Assembly (NCBI GenBank): GCA_011526585.1
Contig: WYBB01000151.1
Coordinates: 46,522 to 110,521 of the forward strand
DNA length: 64,000 nt
From: Deltaproteobacteria bacterium
GTDB taxonomy: Bacteria; Myxococcota_A; UBA9042; PHBI01
Reading direction: 5' to 3'
Part shown: piece after piece, positions 26,147 to 35,100 of the stretch
How positions within the stretch are numbered: position 1 is the stretch's first letter
Layout: each line of letters opens with the position of its first letter
Notes under the pieces: model-generated
Databases searched by the model: none
What the model saw: the letters and a program-made list of their open reading frames with translations, nothing else
What the model was told of the DNA's origin: nothing
Translations under genes and position numbers: made by a program

Positions 26147-28276
26147 ATGCGCCGCTTCATCATCCCGGTGTTGTGCCTCGCGTGGATCACCCTCCCCGCC
26201 TGCTCTGAACGCGATCCGCGCCTGCCGACCCAGCTGCCCGCCCCGCCCGTGCCCAACGCACCGACGGTGCCGCGCCCGGACGCCCCGCCCGCGCCGCCGA
26301 CGCCGCCGCCCCCCGACACCGCGCAGCGCATGCTCGAGGCGCCGACCTGGTCGGACGCGGCCCGCCTCGACGCCTTTGCCCGCGACGCGCTCGCCCGCGC
26401 CAAGGAGACGCTCGCCCGCGTGCGCCAGGGCGCCCCCGATGCGGCCACGCTCTACGCCGACTTCGACCAGGTCTTCGTCGAGCTCGACGCCGCCGGCGGC
26501 CTCGCCGCGCTCCTCGTCGAGGTCAGCCCCGAGGCCCCCGTGCGCGAGACCGCTGCGCGCCACGACCAGGCGATCGCCGCCTTCAAGGCCGAGGTGTGGC
26601 TCGACCGCGAGGTCTACGACCACCTCGCGGCCGCCGATCTCGCACGCCTCGACCCGCTGATGCGGCGCTTCGCCGAGCGCGTGCTGGCCGACTTCCGCCT
26701 CGCGGGCGTCGACAAGGACGAGGTGACGCGCGCGCGCCTCGCCGCCATCCAGGCCGAGATCAAGAAGCTCTCGCAGGACTACTCGCTGCGCCTGAACCAG
26801 GACACGCGCACCGTCTCGGTCGCCGCCGACAAGCTCGCCGAGATGCCCAAGGACTGGCTCGCCAGCCACCCGGTCGACGAGGCCGGCAAGATCACCGTGT
26901 CGACCGACTACCCCGACTACTTCCCGGTCATGGAGTACGCCAGCGACGACGCCACCCGGCGCGCCCTGTGGGAGACCTTCGCGGCGCGCGGCATGCCCGA
27001 CAACGCCGAGACCCTGCGCCGGATCCTCGTCCTGCGCCAGGAGGCCGCCGGACTCCTCGGCAAGCCGAGCTGGGCCGCCTACAGCGTCCAGGACGCGATG
27101 GCGAAGACCCCGGAGACCGTGAGCGGGTTCATCGAGGAGGTCGCCGCCGCCGCCCGCCCACGCTCGGACGCCGACATCGCGCGCGCGCTCGCCGCCAAAC
27201 GCCAAGACATGCCGGACGCAGCCGCCATCGAGGTCTGGGATCGCTTCTACTACAGCGCGATCGTCAAGGAGCAGGAGGCGCGCTTCGACTCCGAGGCCGT
27301 GCGCCCCTACTTCGCGTACAGCCGCGTCAAGGACGGGATCTTCGCGCTCTACGGCGAGCTCTTCGGCGTCGCCTTCGAGCGACTGCCCGACGCCCCCGGC
27401 TGGGCTCCCGGGGTCGAGACCTGGGCGATGAAGGACCGGGGCGGCGCCGAGCTCGGCCGCTTCTGGCTCGACATGCACCCGCGCGCCGACAAGTTCAAGC
27501 ACGCGGCGATGTTCCCGATCCAGACCGGCCTCGGCGGCGCGCGCGCGCAAGCGCCCTGGGCCGCGCTGGTCTGCAACTTCCCGGCGCCGAGCGCGACCGA
27601 TCCGGCGCTCATGCAGCACGACGACGTCGTCACGCTCTTCCACGAGTTCGGCCACCTCATCCACCACCTGATGGCGCGCGGCCCGACGGTCAAGCTCTCC
27701 GCCGACAACGAGGGCGACTTCATCGAGGCGCCCTCGCAGCTCCTCGAAGAGTGGGCCTGGCGACCGGAGATCCTGCAGCGCTTCGCGCGCCACCACGAGA
27801 CCGACCAGCCGATCCCGACCGAGCTGGTCGACACGATGAAGGCCGCCGACGACTTCGGCCGCGGCATGGACCTCATGCGCCAGATCTACCTCTCGGCGTT
27901 CTCGTGGTTCCTCCACGTCGAGCCGCCCGAGGCGATCGACTTCGAGGCGTTCACGACCGCGATGTACAAGCGCTACAGCCCCTACCCGCGCCCCGAGGTC
28001 GACGACCTCTTCGCCAACTTCGGCCACCTCACCGACTACTCGTCGAACTACTACACCTACCAGTGGTCGCTCGCGATCGCGAAGGACCTCTACACCCGCT
28101 TTTCCGACAACCCGATGGACCCGACGGTCGCCTCCGAGTATCGCGACCGGGTCCTCGCCGCCGGCGCGACGAAGGACGCGAGCGAGCTCGTCGCCGACTT
28201 CCTCGGGCGCCCGATGAACCTCGACGCCTACCGCGCCTGGATCACCTCCCAGACCAACCCAGCAGACCCAGAATGA
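26147..28276 (+). CDS. M3 family zinc metallopeptidase lipoprotein (first copy)
   Basis: The ATG at 26147 gives 709 aa. A lipoprotein signal ends in LPAC (Cys19), followed by a Pro-rich linker with DPRLPTQ and VPNAP. The mature part is a thimet-oligopeptidase-type M3 enzyme. Its zinc site is H499-E500-F-G-H503 with the third ligand E527 in FIEAPSQ, and the downstream YSSNYYTYQWS segment is typical of the substrate-binding Tyr region. M3 enzymes cleave short peptides inside a deep channel. Most bacterial members are cytoplasmic; the lipid anchor here points to a periplasmic or surface role in peptide degradation. The stop overlaps the start of the second copy (ATGA). Confidence 0.9.
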   Translation: MRRFIIPVLCLAWITLPACSERDPRLPTQLPAPPVPNAPTVPRPDAPPAPPTPPPPDTAQRMLEAPTWSDAARLDAFARDALARAKETLARVRQGAPDAATLYADFDQVFVELDAAGGLAALLVEVSPEAPVRETAARHDQAIAAFKAEVWLDREVYDHLAAADLARLDPLMRRFAERVLADFRLAGVDKDEVTRARLAAIQAEIKKLSQDYSLRLNQDTRTVSVAADKLAEMPKDWLASHPVDEAGKITVSTDYPDYFPVMEYASDDATRRALWETFAARGMPDNAETLRRILVLRQEAAGLLGKPSWAAYSVQDAMAKTPETVSGFIEEVAAAARPRSDADIARALAAKRQDMPDAAAIEVWDRFYYSAIVKEQEARFDSEAVRPYFAYSRVKDGIFALYGELFGVAFERLPDAPGWAPGVETWAMKDRGGAELGRFWLDMHPRADKFKHAAMFPIQTGLGGARAQAPWAALVCNFPAPSATDPALMQHDDVVTLFHEFGHLIHHLMARGPTVKLSADNEGDFIEAPSQLLEEWAWRPEILQRFARHHETDQPIPTELVDTMKAADDFGRGMDLMRQIYLSAFSWFLHVEPPEAIDFEAFTTAMYKRYSPYPRPEVDDLFANFGHLTDYSSNYYTYQWSLAIAKDLYTRFSDNPMDPTVASEYRDRVLAAGATKDASELVADFLGRPMNLDAYRAWITSQTNPADPE

Positions 28277-30450
28277 ACCGATCGAGCCTCGCCCTCTGCG
28301 CCCTCGCCGTCGCCGCGTGCGGCCCCAAGGACCCGCGCCTGCCCGCCCAGGTCGCACCGCCGGCCGTGCCCAACGCGCCGGCCGCGACCGCGCCCGCGCC
28401 CGCGCCCGCCGCCGCACCCGTACCTGCACCCTCCCCGGCTCCCACGCCCGACCCGGCGGTCGCACCCGCTCCCACGCCGGCCCCCACGCCCGACCCGGCC
28501 ACGCTGGGCGACGGCACCGCCGAGGCGAAGAAGCTCCTCGAGGAGCCGGCCTGGGGCGACGCCGCCGTGCTCGGCGGTGCGTGCGACCGATCGCTCGCGC
28601 GCGCGAAGTCGGTGCGCGCCCGCTTTCACGACGGCGAGCTGGCGATCGACGACACCCTCGCCACGATGGACGCGCTCGCCACCGAGCTCGACACGATCGA
28701 AGGCTACACCTCGCTCATGTTCAACGTGAGCCCGGTCAAGGAGGTGCGCGACGCCGCCGAGCGCTGCCGCGTCGAGCTCTCCAAGCTCGCGAGCGAGATC
28801 AGCCTCGACCGCGCGATCTACGACGCCATCGCCAAGGTCCCGCTCGACGGCCTCGGCCCGATCGACCGCCACTTCGCCGAGCGCACCCTGCGCGAGTTCC
28901 GCCTCTCCGGCGTCGACAAGGACGACGCCGCGCGCCAGCGCATCTCCGAGATCAACGACGAGCTCACCAAGCTCTCGCAGAGCTACCAGAAGAACGTCAA
29001 CGCCGACACGCGCTCGGTCGCGCTCGATCCCGCCGCGCTCGACGGCATGCCCGAGGACTGGGTCGCCGCGCACCCGCCCGGCGAGGACGGCAAGGTCGTC
29101 GTCACGACCGACTACCCCGACCTCTTCCCCCTGCTCACCTACGCCACCGACGCCTCCGCGCGCCGCGCGCTCGCCAACGCCAGCGCCGCCCGCGGCTACC
29201 CGGCCAACGCCGAGATCCTGAAGAAGATCCTGACGCTGCGCCAGGAGCTCGCGGGCCTCGTCGGCTATCCCCACTACGCCGCGCTCGACCTCGCCAACAA
29301 GATGGCCGGCAGCCCCGAGGTGGTCGAGACCTTCCTCGCCGACGCCCGCAAGGCCGGCGAGCCACGCCTGCGCGCCGATCTCGCCGAGCTCCTCGCCAAG
29401 AAGAAGCGCCTCGACAAGACCGCGACCACCGTCGAGGTCGAGGACCGCTTCTTCCTCATGCAGCTCGTACGCAAGGACAAGCACGGCGTCGACGCCAAGG
29501 CGGTGCGCCAGTACTTCCCCTACGACAAGGTGCGCGACGGGCTCATGGCCCTGTACGGCGAGCTCTTCGGCCTGAGCTTCACCCGCCGCGACGGCGTCGA
29601 GGCCTGGCACCCGAGCGTGCAGGCCTGGGAGCTCAGCCGCGACGGCGAGGTCGTCGGCCGCTTCTTCCTCGACATGCACCCGCGCGCCGACAAGTACAAA
29701 CACGCCGCGATGTTCCCGATCCAGACCGGCACCGCCGCCGGCCGCCTGCCGTGGGCAAGCCTCGTCTGCAACTTCCCCGATCCCAAGGACGGCCCGGCGC
29801 TGATGGAGCACAAGGAGCTCGTCACCTTCTTCCACGAGTTCGGCCACCTCGTGCACCACCTGCTCGCCAGGGAGAGCCCCTGGCTCTCCACCTCGGGCAT
29901 CAACGTCGAGTGGGACTTCGTCGAGGCGCCGTCTCAGCTCCTCGAGGAGTGGGCCTGGGATCCGAAGGTGCTCGCGCGCTTCGCCAAGAACGACAAGGAC
30001 AAGCCCATCCCGGCGCGCATGGTCGAGGCCATGCGCAAGGCCGAGGAGCTCGGCAAGGGCGTCGAGCTCGCGCGCCAGCTCTTCTACGCCGCCTACAGCT
30101 TCGAGCTGCATCGCCAGGACGTCGCGAGCCTCGACCTCGAGGCCTTCACCGACACCCTCTACCGCGACTGGAGCCCCTACCCGCGCCCGGCCGAGGACCG
30201 CCTCTACGCGAACTTCGCCCACCTCATCGGCTACAAGTCCGCCTACTACACCTACCAGTGGTCGCTCGCCATCGCGAAGGACCTCTTCCAGCGCTTCGAG
30301 GAAAAGGGCCTGCTCGACCCGAGCGTCGCCGCCGAATATCGCGACAAGATCCTCGCGCCCGGCGGCACCGCCAAGGCCGAGCACCTCGTGCGCGACTTCC
30401 TCGGCCGCGACCGCACCCTCGACGCCTACCGCGAGTGGATCATCCGTTAG
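28273..30450 (+). CDS. M3 family zinc metallopeptidase lipoprotein (second copy)
   Basis: A 725-aa paralogue of the preceding gene, starting at the ATG that overlaps its stop by 4 bp. The lipobox is AVAAC (Cys16), followed by DPRLPAQ, VPNAP and a long Pro/Ala repeat linker (APTPDPA units). The zinc site is H521-E522-F-G-H525 with E551 (FVEAPSQ), and YKSAYYTYQWS occurs near the C-terminus. All catalytic residues are present. The pair clearly arose by tandem duplication and is expected to be translated together; differing residues around the substrate channel may give different specificities. Confidence 0.9.
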   Translation: MNRSSLALCALAVAACGPKDPRLPAQVAPPAVPNAPAATAPAPAPAAAPVPAPSPAPTPDPAVAPAPTPAPTPDPATLGDGTAEAKKLLEEPAWGDAAVLGGACDRSLARAKSVRARFHDGELAIDDTLATMDALATELDTIEGYTSLMFNVSPVKEVRDAAERCRVELSKLASEISLDRAIYDAIAKVPLDGLGPIDRHFAERTLREFRLSGVDKDDAARQRISEINDELTKLSQSYQKNVNADTRSVALDPAALDGMPEDWVAAHPPGEDGKVVVTTDYPDLFPLLTYATDASARRALANASAARGYPANAEILKKILTLRQELAGLVGYPHYAALDLANKMAGSPEVVETFLADARKAGEPRLRADLAELLAKKKRLDKTATTVEVEDRFFLMQLVRKDKHGVDAKAVRQYFPYDKVRDGLMALYGELFGLSFTRRDGVEAWHPSVQAWELSRDGEVVGRFFLDMHPRADKYKHAAMFPIQTGTAAGRLPWASLVCNFPDPKDGPALMEHKELVTFFHEFGHLVHHLLARESPWLSTSGINVEWDFVEAPSQLLEEWAWDPKVLARFAKNDKDKPIPARMVEAMRKAEELGKGVELARQLFYAAYSFELHRQDVASLDLEAFTDTLYRDWSPYPRPAEDRLYANFAHLIGYKSAYYTYQWSLAIAKDLFQRFEEKGLLDPSVAAEYRDKILAPGGTAKAEHLVRDFLGRDRTLDAYREWIIR

Positions 30451-30461
30451 GTCGGCAATAC

Positions 30462-30520
30462 GGGCGGCCACAAGGGCCGCCCCTACCGGGCAATCGTAGG
30501 GGCGGGCCTCGTGCCCGCCC
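30462..30520. terminator. Paired palindromic repeats downstream of the M3 genes
   Basis: Two hairpins occupy the 102-bp spacer between convergent genes: GGGCGGCC/GGCCGCCC with loop ACAAG (30462-30482) and GGGCGGGC/GCCCGCCC with loop CTCGT (30500-30520). They are joined by the inverted pair CCTAC (30482-30486) and GTAGG (30496-30500). The units are inverted copies of one family, also present at 1982, and probably act as a bidirectional terminator. Confidence 0.55.
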
Positions 30521-30552
30521 GCTCTCGACGCGCTGGGCGCGTAGCGTCCGAG

Positions 30553-31290
30553 TCAATCCCCGCGGATCACCGCCGTCAGGAGGTCGCGCTCGGCGTCGTC
30601 GTCGAGCGCGCCCTTGCGCACCCAGCGCACCTGCCCCGACTTCGGCACGACCAGCATCAGCGGCAGCTCGAGCCCCTGCGCACGCACGTAGCTCTCGGGC
30701 AGCATGTCGATGTGGCCATCGTCGCGCTGCCACAGCGGATAGAGCCACCCGCCCGCGCGCGGATCGGCGACCACCTCGTCGAGCCCATCGACCGCCAGGA
30801 AGACCAGGTCTGCCCCCTGCGCGGCCAGCTCGCTACGCAGTCGCTTCATGCGCTCGAGCTCGTCCGGCGTCGTGCACGGCTTGCACCAGGTCGCCCAGTA
30901 CGCGACGACCAGCCCGCGCTCACTCGCCTCCAGCGCCTTGGCGAGGCTCGTCTTCTTCGCGCGCCCGTCGCGTGCCTCGAGCCTCGCCGCGTCGACGAGC
31001 TTCGGCTTGAAGTCGGCCCTGACCAACGCGCTCGGCGAGAACGGCCGCAGGCGCAGGCGCACCTCGGCGAGCTCCAGCGCCGCGAGCGTCTGCCGATGCT
31101 GCGCCTGCAACGCCTCGAGCTGCGCCTCCAGCGGCGCCACACGCGCCGCCGTCTCGCGCAGGCGCGTCAGCTCCGAGCGCTTGATCTCGACCTCCTCGTC
31201 GCCCGAGCCCGCGAGGCTCGTCGCCCCGCCGAGCCCCCACCCGAGCGCGACGATTCCGCCGAGCACGCCCGCCAGACGGCGCGTGCTCAC
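30553..31290 (-). CDS. TlpA-like thioredoxin-fold protein
   Basis: The GTG at 31290, overlapping the stop of the OmpA lipoprotein gene by 4 bp (GTGA), gives 245 aa; an ATG at 31302 is the alternative. An N-terminal hydrophobic segment (about 6-28) is a signal anchor or signal peptide. A short coiled coil (about 37-75) is followed by a thioredoxin domain with the active site W135-C136-K-P-C139 and a cis-Pro region (LELPLMLVVP). The WCxPC site and the envelope location match TlpA/ResA/CcmG-type reductases. It is the last gene of the operon with the two cysteine-rich giant proteins, which suggests a role in handling their disulfides. Confidence 0.85.
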   Translation of the reverse strand: MSTRRLAGVLGGIVALGWGLGGATSLAGSGDEEVEIKRSELTRLRETAARVAPLEAQLEALQAQHRQTLAALELAEVRLRLRPFSPSALVRADFKPKLVDAARLEARDGRAKKTSLAKALEASERGLVVAYWATWCKPCTTPDELERMKRLRSELAAQGADLVFLAVDGLDEVVADPRAGGWLYPLWQRDDGHIDMLPESYVRAQGLELPLMLVVPKSGQVRWVRKGALDDDAERDLLTAVIRGD

Positions 31291-32105
31291 GGCTTGTAGC
31301 ACGGGTAGGTGAAGACCAGCGCCGAGCGGTTCGCCTGCGTCGTCGTCAGCTTCTTGTCACTCAGGCGCTCGATGTCGAGATCCGTCAGGTACATCTTCTC
31401 GTGCCCGTAGGTGATGTAGCCGATCTGCCGCGGGTCGACCCCGAGCTCCTTCTCGATGAAGGAGCGCGTCGCCTCGGCCCGGTCGATCGCGTAGCGCAGG
31501 TTGTCCTCCCAGGGACCCTCGCGGCTCGCGCGCCCGACGATGATGATGAAGCCGTTTTCGCCGCGCACCGCTTCCAGATATTGCTGCAGCGCCTTCTTGT
31601 CGTTGGTGTCGAGGCGCGTCTCGGCCGACCGGAAGGTCACGAGCTTGTGCGGCAGGTGGCGCACCAGCGTCATGTAGTCGTTGCGCGCGAGCAGCGCCGC
31701 CTCGTCGACCTGCTTGCACGCGCCCTGGTTGCAGGCGTCGACGATCTCGTCGATGTGCGTGGTCAGCGTGTTGTCGGCGCACAGCGTCTTCTCGGCGAAC
31801 GCCGCCGCCTCGTACTCGTCACACGCCACGTGCTGCGAGTAGTCCGCGCACAGGGTCGCCAACCGGCGCCGCTGCTCGTCGATGTCGCCCTGCAGCGTCT
31901 GCAGCTTCTCCTGCGCCAGCACCAGCTCCTTGGTCTTCTGCTCGTACTCGACCACCTTGACGAAGCCGGGCGGCGTCGGGTCCTCCTCCGGCACCTCCGC
32001 CTCGTCCGGCGGCGGCGTCTCGGGCTTCGACGCACAGCTCGCCGTGCCGAAGCCGATCCCCACGATCCCCAGCGTCACCGATATTCCGATCGCTCTCAGG
32101 TGCAT
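31287..32105 (-). CDS. OmpA-domain lipoprotein
   Basis: The ATG at 32105 gives 272 aa; the open frame upstream is shadow of the giant gene. The signal peptide ends in a lipobox, TASC (Cys24), followed by an acidic Pro-rich linker and a helical coiled segment (about 50-85). A four-cysteine helical part (about 85-130) precedes the OmpA-like domain (about 150-268), which has LVTFRSAETRLD, FIIIVGRASREG, NLRYAIDRAEATRSFIEK and NRSALVFTYP. This places it in the outer membrane contacting peptidoglycan. It starts 34 bp after the stop of the 4,424-aa gene and overlaps the TlpA-like gene, so it belongs to the giant-protein operon. Confidence 0.85.
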   Translation of the reverse strand: MHLRAIGISVTLGIVGIGFGTASCASKPETPPPDEAEVPEEDPTPPGFVKVVEYEQKTKELVLAQEKLQTLQGDIDEQRRRLATLCADYSQHVACDEYEAAAFAEKTLCADNTLTTHIDEIVDACNQGACKQVDEAALLARNDYMTLVRHLPHKLVTFRSAETRLDTNDKKALQQYLEAVRGENGFIIIVGRASREGPWEDNLRYAIDRAEATRSFIEKELGVDPRQIGYITYGHEKMYLTDLDIERLSDKKLTTTQANRSALVFTYPCYKP

Positions 32106-32139
32106 GTCGTCCTCCCAGTCCGACGGGTCGACACGCACT

Positions 32140-35100
32140 CTACTCCCTGCCACGCCGCCACGCCACCCGCACGAGCCCGAGCAGCAGCAGCACCGCCAGC
32201 GCCCCCGCGCCACCGGCGCCGCAACCGCCACCGCCCTGGATGGTGAAGCCTCCGTCGTCCGCCGCGCACAGATCCCCGATCCCGTCGCCGTCGCTGTCAC
32301 GCTGCTCCGGATCGGCCACCCCCGGGCACACGTCGCACACGTCGCCGACGCCGTCGCCGTCCTCGTCGCGCTGCTCCGGATCGGGCAACGCGCCGCACAC
32401 ATCGACCGCGTCGAAGACGCCGTCCTGATCGGTGTCGCGCGGGATCTCCAGCACGCAGTCGGCCTCCGCGGCGTTATCCGACACGTCGAGCGCGCGCACG
32501 ACATAGCTCACCCGCACCGCGCCCTCGGCCGAAGCCGCACCGATCTCGAGCACCTCGCCGCGCACCGTCAGCGGGCACGCGTCGAGCACGCGCTCGCCCT
32601 CGTCCGTGACCAGGGTGCAGCTCAGCTGGTCTATCACCGACGTCGCCCCACAGGCGTCGCCCACCCGGACCTGCACACTCGCGGGCAGCGCCAGCGGCAC
32701 CTCAGCGCAGACGATCTCGGGCGGCGTCACGTCGCGCACCGTCAAGGTGGTCGTGCACGAGCGCTTGTGCCCGCCCTCGTCCAGCGCGGAGAAGACCACC
32801 GGCCGCGTGCCGACCGGGAAGCTCCCCGACGCCTCCTCCAGGACCAGCGATCCCTGACAGTTGTCGCTCGACTCCGCGCTCAACGTGCCTTCCCACTGGC
32901 ACGCGTCCGCCGGCGCGTCGACCGTGACCGCCGGCTCGCAGGTCAGGCTCGGCAGCTCGGCGTCGCTCACCACGACCCGCTGCGTGCACGTGCCGACGTG
33001 CCCGGCCCGGTCGCTCGCCCGCCAGGTCACGACCGTCGTGCCGACCGGGAAGAAGCCCGGCGCGTCGGACACGACCGCCACGTCGCCCCCGTCACAGCCG
33101 TCGCTCGCCAGGGCGATCCCGATCGCCGGCGCCGCGCCGCAGAGCCCCGGATCGTTGTCGACCGCCACGTCCTCCGGACAGGTCACGACCGGCGCCACGC
33201 TGTCGAGCACGCTCACCACGGTCAGACACGACGCGCCGTTGCCGTTGTCGTCCTCGGCGAAGAAGACGACGGGATTGTCGCCGAGGACCAGCGGTTCGCC
33301 GCCCTCGCGTCGCAGCGCGGGCTCGCCGCACGCGTCGCTCACCGTGGGCATCAGCGCGGCCAGATCGACCTCCGCGCCGCCGCCGCGGCACTCGAGCACC
33401 AGGTCCTCGTGGCAGCCCAGCGCCGGCGCCTCCTCGTCGAGCGGACACGGCGAGACCGTCACCGACCAGCGCCACATCGCCGGGCTCGGGTCGCACCGCA
33501 GATCGGGCGGAGCGTCCGCGACGCAGGTCCTCACCTCGAGCGTGTGCGCGCCGACCGCCATGGTCTGTGCCGCCAGCGTCAGCGCGCCGCCATCGCAGCG
33601 CACCCAGCCGTCCCCGGCCGCCGGAGGCGATCCTGCGCCGCCGTCGATCCGGCACTCGAAGCGATCGTGATCGCCGTCGTCGGGATCGGCGTACGCGAAG
33701 ACCGCGTCCTGGCCGCTGCCGAGCAAGGCCGCCGGCCCATCGTCGATCACCGTGTCGGGCGGGCGCGTGTCGATCACCCAATCGAAGCGCGCCGGCGTCG
33801 CATCGACCCGTCCGCTCTCGTCGACCGCGCGCGCCCAGAAGACGTGCGCGCCCTCGGCGAGCGGCCCGGCGAAGACCACCGTCGGGTCGCAGTCCTGCCA
33901 GTCGCCTTCGGCCGGCGCCTGCGCCCCGTCCGCGAGCAGCGGATCGAGCGCGCACTCGAAGCTCACCGGGCTCTCGTCCGACGCCAGGCCGAAGGTCGCG
34001 CTCGCCCGCTGCGAGAGCACCTCGGGGTGCACCGGGATCGTCGTGTCGGGCGGGCTGGTGTCGACCTCCCAGACCCAGGTGGCCGGCGTCGGATCGACGA
34101 CGCCGGCGTCGTTGACCGCGCGCACGCTCATGACGTGCTCGCCGTCGGCGAGATCTGCGAGCACGAGCTCGCCCCCGTCACACGCGAGCCACGCGCCGTC
34201 GTCGAGGCGGCACTCGAAGCGCGTGATGCCCGGATCGCCCGGCGACTCGAAGGTGAAGCTCGCGACGGCGTCGCCGCTCTCGGCCGCCGGCCCGCTGGTG
34301 ATCGCGGTCTCGGGCGCCGAGCGATCGATGGTCCAGGTCCAGCGCGCCGGCACCGGATCGCTCACGCCCTTCGCGTCGACCACATAGACCCAGAGCGTGT
34401 GCGCCCCGTCCGCCAGGCCGTCCACCTGCCAGCTCGCCTCGCAGCGCCGATAGTCGCTCGCGCGCGGCGTGCCCGCCGGATCGAGCGCGCACATCCAGTG
34501 GTCGGCGTCGGGCACCGTCGCGCCGAAGAGGAAGCGCGCCGTGCCGCTCTGCGACGGGTCGCTCGGCCCGGACAGGATCAGCGTGTCGGGCAGCGTGCGA
34601 TCGACGACCCACACGTGGAACGCCGGCGTGGTGTCGACCGCGCCGTCGGGCCCGCGCGCGCGCACCAGCATCACGTGGCTGCCGACCCCGACGCCGAGGA
34701 CCTGGGTGACGCCGCCGTCGCACGGCGTCCACGGCGCGCCATCGTACGAGCAGTCGAAGGCGACGTTCATCGGCGTGACCGGGTTCAGGTAGGTGAAGCG
34801 CGCCGCGGCGTCGGCGGTGATCGCCGGCGGCGCGGTCAGGATCTGCGTGTCGAGCGGCCGGCACACCCCGTCGGAAAACGGCGTCGGCCCCTCGTCGACC
34901 GCCCCGTCGCAATCGTTGTCGCGCCCGTCGCAGAGCTCTCCGCTCGGCGCACCGGCGACGACCGAGCAGCCCGCGGTGTTGCCGGCGCAGACGCGCACAC
35001 CTTCGCGCAGGCACTCGCCGAGGCCGACCGTGCACGCCTGGCCGATCTGGAAGTCCTCGTCGACGAAGCCGTCGCAGTCGTCGTCGACGCCATTGCAGCT

